A stretch of DNA of 64,000 nucleotides from Astropecten irregularis. Its lineage: Eukaryota; Echinodermata; Asteroidea; Paxillosida; Astropectinidae. The stretch's first letter is position 1. The number at the start of each line of letters is the position of its first letter. Where the stretch lies: NCBI GenBank assembly GCA_963971285.1, contig OZ020248.1:7750001-7814000 (forward strand). Reading direction: 5' to 3'. Below the pieces are notes generated by a model. The model was not told the origin of the DNA. It was given only the letters and a program-made list of their open reading frames with translations, and made no database searches. Made by a program: the position numbers and the translations under genes. Shown one piece after another: positions 1 through 9,407 of the stretch.

Positions 1-162
1 CATGAACATGACTTTGGAATTTGGCACAGCCCATATTTCCCTGTAGAGTTCATCTGGGGCTACATGTCGTGCAGGTTTCAAGTCGATTGCCTCAGTATTC
101 AGGGAGAAATTTCCAACTCTAGTGTCAAAAATTGTCTCATAGTCTAAGTACAGTTTTAATGC

Positions 163-178
163 GGCCTGCTCGGAGGCC
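163..178. other. Inverted repeat GGCCT/AGGCC (dyad 1)
   Basis: GGCCT at 163-167 is the reverse complement of AGGCC at 174-178, separated by the 6-nt GCTCGG. It recurs at m163-178 of most monomers. Some classes change it: CGGCGGCC monomers lose the outer T:A pair, GGCTTGC monomers turn one C:G pair into T:G, and CTGATCGG, CTCGAAGG and CTTGGAGG monomers change only the loop. AGGCCT at 174-179 is also a StuI site. The dyad is certain as sequence; any function is unknown. Confidence 0.85.
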
Positions 179-180
179 TT

Positions 181-193
181 CACGCATAGCGTG
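181..193. other. Inverted repeat CACGC-ATA-GCGTG (dyad 2)
   Basis: CACGC (181-185) and GCGTG (189-193) are perfect reverse complements around ATA, two bases after dyad 1. The same 13-mer recurs at m181-193 in many monomers. The right arm plus ATA is nearly constant, but the left arm varies by class (CTCGC, CTCTC, AACGC), each breaking one or two pairs without a matching change opposite. This argues against strict selection for a stem. It may still extrude as a cruciform in the perfect copies. Confidence 0.8.
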
Positions 194-560
194 TGGTGCT
201 ATACTTGGATTTTCGGCCATGAACATGACTTTGGAATTTGGCACAGCCCATATTTCCCTGTAGAGTTCATCTGGGGCTACATGTCGTGCAAGTTTCAAGT
301 CTTTTTCCTCAGTATTCAGGGAGAAATTCCCAACTCTAGCGTCAAAAAGTGTCTCATAGTCTACGTGCAGTTTTAATGCGGCCTGCTCGGCGGCCTTCTC
401 TCATAGCGTGTGGTGCTATACTTGGATTTTCGGCCATGAACATGACTTTGTAATTTGGCACAGCCCATATTTCCCTGTAGAGTTCATCTGGGGCTACATG
501 TCGTGCAAGTTTCAAGTCGATTGCCTCAGTATTCAGGGAAAAATGTCAAACTCTAGCGTC

Positions 561-566
561 AAAAAA
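561..566 (+). other. A6 run: +1 length variant of the monomer
   Basis: The usual GTCAAAAAGTG at m124-134 has six A instead of five, giving a 218-bp monomer. The same change is found at 4685-4690, 5554-5559, 27905-27910, 39839-39844 and 56115-56120, always in the monomer before GTGTTATTCTTTG. That pattern indicates one original slippage event spread by duplication. Confidence 0.9.
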
Positions 567-652
567 GTGTCTCATAGTCTAAGTGCAGTTTTAATGCGGC
601 CTGCTCGGAGGCCTTCACGCATAGCGTGTGGTGTTATTCTTTGATTTTCGGC

Positions 653-869
653 CATGAAAATGACTTTGTAATTTGACACAGCCCATATTTCCCTGTAGAG
701 TTCATCTGGGGCTACATGTCGTGCAAGTTTCAAGTCGGTTTCCTCAGTATTCAGGGAAAAATGTCCAACTCTAGCGTCAAAAAGTGTCAAATAGTCTAAG
801 TGCAGTTTTAATGCGGCCTGCTCGGAGGCCTTCTCGCATAGCGTGTGGTGCTATACTTGGATTTTAGGC
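653..869 (+). repeat. Monomer class CATGAAAATGAC/TTTGACAC (type example)
   Basis: Marked by CATGAAAATGACTTTG at m1-16, TTTGACAC at m20-27, GTCGGTTTCC or its TTTCCAGTCGG form, and GT[AG]TCAAATAGTC near m132-144. It is preceded by GTGTTATTCTTTG or GTGTTATACTTTG. It is common in regions A, C, E and F. Confidence 0.85.
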
Positions 870-1086
870 CATGAACATGACTTTGGAATTTGGCACAGCC
901 CATATTTCCCTCTAGAGTACATCTGGGGCTACATGTCGTGCAATTTTCAAGTCGATTACCTCAGTATTCAGGGAAAAATGTTCAACTCGAGCGTCAAAAA
1001 GTGTCTCATAGTCCAAGTGCAGTTTTAATGCGGCCTGCTCGGAGGCCTTCACGCATAGCGTGTGGTGCTATACTTGGATTTTCGGC
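870..1086 (+). repeat. Monomer class with CTCTAGAG and CTCGAG (type example)
   Basis: This class has two perfect palindromes absent from the consensus: CTCTAGAG at m41-48 (containing an XbaI site) from one G-to-C change, and CTCGAG at m117-122 (XhoI) from one T-to-G change. Other markers are TTTTAGGCC before m1, GCAATTTTCAAG at m71-82, GATTACCTC at m85-93 and AGTC[AC]AAGTGCAG near m141-153. A sister form keeps CTGTAGAG but has CTCGAG. It heads the repeat unit in regions A, D and F. Confidence 0.9.
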
Positions 1087-1303
1087 CAAGAACATGACTT
1101 TGGAATTTGGCACAGCCCATATTTCCCTGTAGAGTTCATCTGGGGCTAAATATCGTGGAAGTTTCAAGTCGATTGCATCAGTATTCAGGGAAAAATTTCC
1201 AACTCTAGCGTCAAAAAGTGTCTCATAGTCTAAGTGCAGTTTTAATGCGGCCTGCTCGGAGGCCTTAACGCATAGCTTGTGGTGCTATACTTGGATTTTC
1301 GGC
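1087..1303 (+). repeat. Monomer class CAAGAACATG/CTAAATATCGTGGAAG (type example)
   Basis: Marked by A for T at m3, CTAAATATCGTGGAAG at m60-75 in place of CTACATGTCGTGCAAG, GATTGCATCAG at m85-95, and TTAACGCATAGCTTGTGG at m179-196. The last change breaks two pairs of dyad 2, and CTAAATATCG loses the ACATGT palindrome. The class usually follows directly after a CTCTAGAG-class monomer. Confidence 0.9.
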
Positions 1304-1520
1304 CATGAACATGACTTTGGACTTTGGCACAGCCCATATTTCCCTGTAGAGTTCATCTGGGGCTACATGTCGTGCAGGTTTCAAGTCGATTGCCTCAGTA
1401 TTCAGGGAGAAATTTCCAACTCTAGTGTCAAAAATTGTCTCATAGTCTAAGTACAGTTTTAATGCGGCCTGCTCGGAGGCCTTCACGCATAGCGTGTGGT
1501 GCTATACTTGGATTTTCGGC
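1304..1520 (+). repeat. Monomer class GCAGG/AAAATTGTCTC (type example)
   Basis: Marked by GCAGGTTTCAAG at m71-82, AGTGTCAAAAATTGTCTC near m121-138 and AAGTACAG at m146-153. It normally follows the CTAAATATCG class. A related class in regions B, C and E keeps AAAATTGTCTC and AAGTACAG but has ATTCATGGAG and CTCTAGAGTC. Confidence 0.88.
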
Positions 1521-1737
1521 CATGAACATGACTTTGGAATTTGGCACAGCCCATATTTCCCTGTAGAGTTCATCTGGGGATACATGTCGTGCAAGTTTCA
1601 AGTCGATTGCCTCAGTATTCAGGGAGAAATTTCCAACTCTAGCGTCCAAAAGTCACTCATAGTGTAAGGGCAGTTTTAATGCGGCCTGCTCGGCGGCCTT
1701 CTCTCATAGCGTGTGGTGCTATACTTGGATTTTCGGC
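1521..1737 (+). repeat. Monomer class GCGTCCAAAAGTCACTC (type example)
   Basis: Marked by GGGGATACATG at m56-66, GCGTCCAAAAGTCACTC near m122-138 and AGTGTAAGGGCAG at m141-153. In region D the same class also carries AGCTTATATTTCCCTGTTG (for example near 31930). In region F a relative has TTCCAACACTAG with GTCACTC. Confidence 0.85.
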
Positions 1738-1954
1738 CATGAACATGTCTTTGTAATTTGGCACAGCCCATATTTCCCTGTAGAGTTCATATGGGGCTAC
1801 ATGTCGTGCAAGTTTCAAGTCGATTGCCTCAGTATTCAGGGGAAAATGTCAAACTGTAGCGTCAAAAAGTGTCTCATAGTCTAAGTTCAGTTTTAATGCG
1901 GCTTGCTCGGAGGCCTTCACGCATAGCGTGTGGTGTAATACTTTGATTTTCGGC
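1738..1954 (+). repeat. Monomer class CATGTCTTTG/CATATGGGG (type example)
   Basis: Marked by CATGTCTTTGTAATTTGG at m7-24 and, in regions A, D and the mosaic, CATATGGGG at m51-59, which makes an NdeI site near 1789. The NdeI site occurs in only one class, about once or twice per HOR, so it marks HOR spacing rather than monomer spacing. In region C the class has CATCTGGGG and CAGGGACAAATG. Confidence 0.85.
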
Positions 1955-2171
1955 CATGAATATGACTTTGTAATTTGACACAGCCCATATTTCCCTGTAG
2001 AGTTCATCTGGGGCTACATGTCGTGCAAGTTTCAAGTCGGTTTCCTCAGTAATTAGGGAGCAATTTCCAACTCTAGCGTCAAAAAGTATCAAATAGTCTA
2101 AGTGCAGTTTTAATGCGGCCTGCTCGGAGGCCTTCTCGCATAGCGTGTGGTGCTATACTTGGATTTTAGGC
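1955..2171 (+). repeat. Monomer class CATGAATATGAC/AATTAGGGAGC (type example)
   Basis: Marked by the preceding GTGTAATACTTTG, then CATGAATATGAC at m1-12, TTTGACACAGCC near m20-31 and CAGTAATTAGGGAGCAATTT near m93-112. It follows the CATGTCTTTG class in regions A, C and D and in the mosaic. Confidence 0.85.
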
Positions 2172-4993
2172 CATGAACATGACTTTGGAATTTGGCATAG
2201 CCCATATCTCCCTGTAGAGTTCATCTGGGGCTACATGTCGTGCAAGTTTCAAGTCGGTTTCCTCAGTATTCAGGGAGAAATTCCCAACTCTAGCCTCAAA
2301 AAGTGTCTCATAGTCTAAGTGCAGTTTTAATGCGGCCTGCTCGGCGGCCTTCTCTCATAGCGTGTTGTGCTATACTTGGATTTTCGGCCATGAACATGAC
2401 TTTGTAATTTGGCACAGCCCATATTTCCCTGTAGAGTTCATCTGGGGCTACATGTCGTGCAAGTTTCAAGTCGATTGCCTCAGTATTCAGGGAAAAATGT
2501 CAAACTCTAGCGTCAAAAAGTGTCTCATAGTCTAAGTGCAGTTTTAATGCGGCCTGCTCGGAGGCCTTCACGCATAGCGTGTGGTGTTATACTTTGATTT
2601 TCGGCCATGAAAATGACTTTGTAATTTGACACAGCCCATATTTCCCTGTAGAGTTCATCTGGGGCTACATGTCGTGCAAGTTTCAAGTCGGTTTCCTCAG
2701 TATTCAGGGAAAAATGTCCAACTCTAGCGTCAAAAAGTATCAAATAGTCTAAGTGCAGTTTTAATGCGGCCTGCTCGGAGGCCTTCTCGCATAGCGTGTG
2801 GTGCTATACTTGGATTTTAGGCCATGAACATGACTTTGGAATTTGGCACAGCCCATATTTCCCTGTAGAGTACATCTGGGGCTACATGTCGTGCAATTTT
2901 CAAGTCGATTACCTCAGTATTCAGGGAAAAATTTTCAACTCGAGCGTCAAAAAGTGTCTCATAGTCAAAGTGCAGTTTTAATGCGGCCTGCTCGGAGGCC
3001 TTCACGCATAGCGTGTGGTGCTATACTTGGATTTTCGGCCATGAACATGACTTTGGAATTTGGCACAGCCCATATTTCCCTGTAGAGTACATCTGGGGCT
3101 ACATGTCGTGCAAGTTTCAAGTCGATTGCCTCAGTATTCATGGAGTAATTTCCAACTCTAGCGTCAAAAAGTGTCTCATAGTCAAAGTGCAGTTTTAATG
3201 CGGCCTGCTCGGAGGCCTTCTCGCATAGCGTGTGGTGCTATACTTGGATTTTAGGCCATGAACATGACTTTGGAATTTGGCACAGCCCATATTTCCCTCT
3301 AGAGTACATCTGGGGCTACATGTCGTGCAATTTTCAAGTCGATTACCTCAGTATTCAGGGAAAAATGTTCAACTCGAGCGTCAAAAAGTGTCTCATAGTC
3401 AAAGTGCAGTTTTAATGCGGCCTGCTCGGAGGCCTTCACGCATAGCTTGTGGTGCTATACTTGGATTTTCGGCCATGAACATGACTTTGGAATTTGGCAC
3501 AGCCCATATTTCCCTGTAGAGTTCATCTGGGGCTACATGTCGTGCAGGTTTCAAGTCGATTGCCTCAGTATTCAGGGAGAAATGTTCAACTCTAGTGTCA
3601 AAAATTGTCTCATAGTCTAAGTACAGTTTTAATGCGGCCTGCTCGGAGGCCTTCACGCATAGCGTGTGGTGCTATACTTGGATTTTCGGCCATGAACATG
3701 ACTTTGGAATTTGGCACAGCTTATATTTCCCTGTTGAGTTCATCTGGGGATACATGTCGTGCAAGTTTCAAGTCGATTGCCTCAGTATTCAGGGAGAAAT
3801 TTCCAACTCTAGCGTCCAAAAGTCACTCATAGTGTAAGGGCAGTTTTAATGCGGCCTGCTCGGCGGCCTTCTCTCATAGCGTGTGGTGCTATACTTGGAT
3901 TTTCGGCCATGAACATGTCTTTGTAATTTGGCACAGCCCATATTTCCCTGTAGAGTTCATATGGGGCTACATGTCGTGCAAGTTTCAAGTCGATTGCCTC
4001 AGTATTCAGGGAAAAATGTCAAACTGTAGCGTCAAAAAGTGTCTCATAGTCTAAGTTCAATTTTAATGCGGCTTGCTCGGAGGCCTTCACGCATAGCGTG
4101 TGGTGTAATACTTTGATTTTCGGCCATGAATATGACTTTGTAATTTGACACAGCCCAAATTTCCCTGTAGAGTTCATCTGGGGATACATGTCGTGCAAGT
4201 TTCAAGTCGATTGCATCAGTATTCAGGGAAAAATTTCCAACTCTAGCGTCAAAAAGTGTCTCATAGTCTAAGTGCAGTTTTAATGCGGCCTGCTCGGAGG
4301 CCTTAACGCATAGCTTGTGGTGCTATACTTGGATTTTCGGCCATGAACATGACTTTGGAATTTGGCACAGCCCATATTTCCCTGTAGAGTTCATCTGGGG
4401 CTACATGTCGTGCAAGTTTCAAGTCTTTTTCCTCAGTATTCAGGGAGAAATTCCCAACTCTAGCGTCAAAAAGTGTCTCATAGTCTAAGTGCAGTTTTAA
4501 TGCGGCCTGCTCGGCGGCCTTCTCTCATAGCGTGTGGTGCTATACTTGGATTTTCGGCCATGAACATGACTTTGTAATTTGGCATAGCCCATATTTCCCT
4601 GTAGAGTTCATCTGGGGCTACATGTCGTGCAAGTTTCAAGTCGATTGCCTCAGTATTCAGGGAAAAATGTCAAACTCTAGCGTCAAAAAAGTGTCTCATA
4701 GTCTAAGTGCAGTTTTAATGCGGCCTGCTCGGAGGCCTTCACGCATAGCGTGTGGTGTTATTCTTTGATTTTCGGCCATGAAAATGACTTTGTAATTTGA
4801 CACAGCCCATATTTCCCTGTAGAGTTCATCTGGGGCTACATGTCGTGCAAGTTTCAAGTCGGTTTCCTCAGTATTCAGGGAAAAATGTCCAACTCTAGCG
4901 TCAAAAAGTGTCTCATAGTCTAAGTGCAGTTTTAATGCGGCCTGCTCGGAGGGCTTAACGCATAGCTTGTGGTGCTATACTTGGATTTTCGGC

Positions 4994-7900
4994 CATGAAC
5001 ATGACTTTGGAATTTGGCACAGCCCATATTTCCCTGTAGAGTTCATCTGGGGCTACATGTCGTGCAGGTTTCAAGTCGATTGCCTCAGTATTCAGGGAGA
5101 AATTTCCAACTCTAGTGTCAAAAATTGTCTCATAGTCTAAGTACAGTTTTAATGCGGCCTGCTCGGAGGCCTTCACGCATAGCGTGTGGTGCTATACTTG
5201 GATTTTCGGCCATGAACATGACTTTGGAATTTGGCACAGCCCATATTTCCCTGTAGAGTTCATCTGGGGCTACATGTCGTGCAAGTTTCAAGTCTTTTTC
5301 CTCAGTATTCAGGGAGAAATTCCCAACTCTAGCGTCAAAAAGTGTCTCATAGTCTACGTGCAGTTTTAATGCGGCCTGCTCGGCGGCCTTCTCTCATAGC
5401 GTGTGGTGCTATACTTGGATTTTCGGCCATGAACATGACTTTGTAATTTGGCACAGCCCATATTTCCCTGTAGAGTTCATCTGGGGCTACATGTCGTGCA
5501 AGTTTCAAGTCGATTGCCTCAGTATTCAGGGAAAAATGTCAAACTCTAGCGTCAAAAAAGTGTCTCATAGTCTAAGTGCAGTTTTAATGCGGCCTGCTCG
5601 GAGGCCTTCACGCATAGCGTGTGGTGTTATTCTTTGATTTTCGGCCATGAAAATGACTTTGTAATTTGACACAGCCCATATTTCCCTGTAGAGTTCATCT
5701 GTGGCTACATGTCGTGCAAGTTTCAAGTCGGTTTCCTCAGTATTCAGGGAAAAATGTCCAACTCTAGCGTCAAAAAGTGTCAAATAGTCTAAGTGCAGTT
5801 TTAATGCGGCCTGCTCGGAGGCCTTCTCGCATAGCGTGTGGTGCTATACTTGGATTTTAGGCCATGAACATGACTTTGGAATTTGGCACAGCCCATATTT
5901 CCCTCTAGAGTACATCTGGGGCTACATGTCGTGCAATTTTCAAGTCGATTACCTCAGTATTCAGGGAAAAATGTTCAACTCGAGCGTCAAAAAGTGTCTC
6001 ATAGTCCAAGTGCAGTTTTAATGCGGCCTGCTCGGAGGCCTTCACGCATAGCGTGTGGTGCTATACTTGGATTTTCGGCCAAGAACATGACTTTGGAATT
6101 TGGCACAGCCCATATTTCCCTGTAGAGTTCATCTGGGGCTAAATATCGTGGAAGTTTCAAGTCGATTGCATCAGTATTCAGGGAAAAATTTCCAACTCTA
6201 GCGTCAAAAAGTGTCTCATAGTCTAAGTGCAGTTTTAATGCGGCCTGCTCGGAGGCCTTAACGCATAGCTTGTGGTGCTATACTTGGATTTTCGGCCATG
6301 AACATGACTTTGGAATTTGGCACAGCCCATATTTCCCTGTAGAGTTCATCTGGGGCTACATGTCGTGCAGGTTTCAAGTCGATTGCCTCAGTATTCAGGG
6401 AGAAATTTCCAACTCTAGTGTCAAAAATTGTCTCATAGTCTAAGTACAGTTTTAATGCGGCCTGCTCGGAGGCCTTCACGCATAGCGTGTGGTGCTATAC
6501 TTGGATTTTCGGCCATGAACATGACTTTGGAATTTGGCACAGCCCATATTTCCCTGTAGAGTTCATCTGGGGATACATGTCGTGCAAGTTTCAAGTCGAT
6601 TGCCTCAGTATTCAGGGAGAAATTTCCAACTCTAGCGTCCAAAAGTCACTCATAGTGTAAGGGCAGTTTTAATGCGGCCTGCTCGGCGGCCTTCTCTCAT
6701 AGCGTGTGGTGCTATACTTGGATTTTCGGCCATGAACATGTCTTTGTAATTTGGCACAGCCCATATTTCCCTGTAGAGTTCATATGGGGCTACATGTCGT
6801 GCAAGTTTCAAGTCGATTGCCTCAGTATTCAGGGGAAAATGTCAAACTGTAGCGTCAAAAAGTGTCTCATAGTCTAAGTTCAGTTTTAATGCGGCTTGCT
6901 CGGAGGCCTTCACGCATAGCGTGTGGTGTAATACTTTGATTTTCGGCCATGAATATGACTTTGTAATTTGACACAGCCCATATTTCCCTGTAGAGTTCAT
7001 CTGGGGCTACATGTCGTGCAAGTTTCAAGTCGGTTTCCTCAGTAATTAGGGAGCAATTTCCAACTCTAGCGTCAAAAAGTATCAAATAGTCTAAGTGCAG
7101 TTTTAATGCGGCCTGCTCGGAGGCCTTCTCGCATAGCGTGTGGTGCTATACTTGGATTTTAGGCCATGAACATGACTTTGGAATTTGGCATAGCCCATAT
7201 CTCCCTGTAGAGTTCATCTGGGGCTACATGTCGTGCAAGTTTCAAGTCGGTTTCCTCAGTATTCAGGGAGAAATTCCCAACTCTAGCCTCAAAAAGTGTC
7301 TCATAGTCTAAGTGCAGTTTTAATGCGGCCTGCTCGGCGGCCTTCTCTCATAGCGTGTTGTGCTATACTTGGATTTTCGGCCATGAACATGACTTTGTAA
7401 TTTGGCACAGCCCATATTTCCCTGTAGAGTTCATCTGGGGCTACATGTCGTGCAAGTTTCAAGTCGATTGCCTCAGTATTCAGGGAAAAATGTCAAACTC
7501 TAGCGTCAAAAAGTGTCTCATAGTCTAAGTGCAGTTTTAATGCGGCCTGCTCGGAGGCCTTCACGCATAGCGTGTGGTGTTATACTTTGATTTTCGGCCA
7601 TGAAAATGACTTTGTAATTTGACACAGCCCATATTTCCCTGTAGAGTTCATCTGGGGCTACATGTCGTGCAAGTTTCAAGTCGGTTTCCTCAGTATTCAG
7701 GGAAAAATGTCCAACTCTAGCGTCAAAAAGTATCAAATAGTCTAAGTGCAGTTTTAATGCGGCCTGCTCGGAGGCCTTCTCGCATAGCGTGTGGTGCTAT
7801 ACTTGGATTTTAGGCCATGAACATGACTTTGGAATTTGGCACAGCCCATATTTCCCTGTAGAGTACATCTGGGGCTACATGTCGTGCAATTTTCAAGTCG

Positions 7901-9407
7901 ATTACCTCAGTATTCAGGGAAAAATTTTCAACTCGAGCGTCAAAAAGTGTCTCATAGTCAAAGTGCAGTTTTAATGCGGCCTGCTCGGAGGCCTTCACGC
8001 ATAGCGTGTGGTGCTATACTTGGATTTTCGGCCATGAACATGACTTTGGAATTTGGCACAGCCCATATTTCCCTGTAGAGTACATCTGGGGCTACATGTC
8101 GTGCAAGTTTCAAGTCGATTGCCTCAGTATTCATGGAGTAATTTCCAACTCTAGCGTCAAAAAGTGTCTCATAGTCAAAGTGCAGTTTTAATGCGGCCTG
8201 CTCGGAGGCCTTCTCGCATAGCGTGTGGTGCTATACTTGGATTTTAGGCCATGAACATGACTTTGGAATTTGGCACAGCCCATATTTCCCTCTAGAGTAC
8301 ATCTGGGGCTACATGTCGTGCAATTTTCAAGTCGATTACCTCAGTATTCAGGGAAAAATGTTCAACTCGAGCGTCAAAAAGTGTCTCATAGTCAAAGTGC
8401 AGTTTTAATGCGGCCTGCTCGGAGGCCTTCACGCATAGCTTGTGGTGCTATACTTGGATTTTCGGCCATGAACATGACTTTGGAATTTGGCACAGCCCAT
8501 ATTTCCCTGTAGAGTTCATCTGGGGCTACATGTCGTGCAGGTTTCAAGTCGATTGCCTCAGTATTCAGGGAGAAATGTTCAACTCTAGTGTCAAAAATTG
8601 TCTCATAGTCTAAGTACAGTTTTAATGCGGCCTGCTCGGAGGCCTTCACGCATAGCGTGTGGTGCTATACTTGGATTTTCGGCCATGAACATGACTTTGG
8701 AATTTGGCACAGCTTATATTTCCCTGTTGAGTTCATCTGGGGATACATGTCGTGCAAGTTTCAAGTCGATTGCCTCAGTATTCAGGGAGAAATTTCCAAC
8801 TCTAGCGTCCAAAAGTCACTCATAGTGTAAGGGCAGTTTTAATGCGGCCTGCTCGGCGGCCTTCTCTCATAGCGTGTGGTGCTATACTTGGATTTTCGGC
8901 CATGAACATGTCTTTGTAATTTGGCACAGCCCATATTTCCCTGTAGAGTTCATATGGGGCTACATGTCGTGCAAGTTTCAAGTCGATTGCCTCAGTATTC
9001 AGGGAAAAATGTCAAACTGTAGCGTCAAAAAGTGTCTCATAGTCTAAGTTCAATTTTAATGCGGCTTGCTCGGAGGCCTTCACGCATAGCGTGTGGTGTA
9101 ATACTTTGATTTTCGGCCATGAATATGACTTTGTAATTTGACACAGCCCAAATTTCCCTGTAGAGTTCATCTGGGGATACATGTCGTGCAAGTTTCAAGT
9201 CGATTGCATCAGTATTCAGGGAAAAATTTCCAACTCTAGCGTCAAAAAGTGTCTCATAGTCTAAGTGCAGTTTTAATGCGGCCTGCTCGGAGGCCTTAAC
9301 GCATAGCTTGTGGTGCTATACTTGGATTTTCGGCCATGAACATGACTTTGGAATTTGGCACAGCCCATATTTCCCTGTAGAGTTCATCTGGGGCTACATG
9401 TCGTGCA
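4994..9407 (+). repeat. HOR A copy 2, partial (about 20 of 23 monomers)
   Basis: A near-identical tandem duplicate of 1-4414, including the A6 run at 5554-5559, the AATTAGGGAGCAATTTCC class monomer near 7040 and the NdeI-bearing CATATG monomers at about 6782 and 8951. The match to copy 1 ends within the monomer at 9408, where the sequence switches to the GCAGG class. The very low divergence implies recent duplication or continuing homogenisation. Confidence 0.9.

Larger units (their letters stand above)
1..217 (+). repeat. Reference monomer (register m1-m217)
   Basis: This first monomer sets the register used throughout: m1 is the C of CATGAACATG and the next monomer starts at 218. It carries the common features: CATGAACATG (m1-10), ACATGT (m62-67), CCTCAGTATTCAGGG (m90-104), an A-run near m127-131, GTTTTAATGCGGCCTG (m153-168), and two short inverted repeats at m163-193. 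It belongs to the class with GCAGG at m71-75 and CAAAAATTGTC near m126-136. No internal subrepeat large enough to suggest that the 217-bp unit arose from a shorter repeat is apparent by eye. Confidence 0.95.
1..4993 (+). repeat. HOR A copy 1, 23-mer (4,993 bp)
   Basis: The order of monomer classes in this block restarts at 4994 with an offset of 4,993 bp, which is 23 x 217 plus 2 nt from two A6 monomers. Bases 1-4414 match 4994-9407 almost perfectly. By eye I found only two substitutions: C at 1322 against A at 6315, and G at 709 against T at 5702. The match stops at 4415/9408 (GCAAG against GCAGG), so 4415-4993 has no counterpart after 9407. That tail instead resembles 288-770, 19 monomers upstream. 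The block may extend left of the window. Confidence 0.9.

Noticed and set aside
71..160. Possible internal subrepeat (GTGCAAGTTT against GTGCAGTTTT)
   Set aside because: Similarity is limited to about ten bases with mismatches and does not extend; likely chance.
977..990. Pol III B-box-like string (TGTTCAACTCG) in one monomer class
   Set aside because: It matches only 8 of 11 bases, is absent from the consensus monomer, and no A box or tRNA/SINE fold accompanies it.
2606..2670. TTGACA followed after 17 bp by TAGAGT, resembling a bacterial -35/-10 promoter, in every TTTGACAC-class monomer
   Set aside because: The -10 match is only 4 of 6, the class arises by one G-to-A change in a repeat, there is no gene downstream, and the context is eukaryotic satellite.
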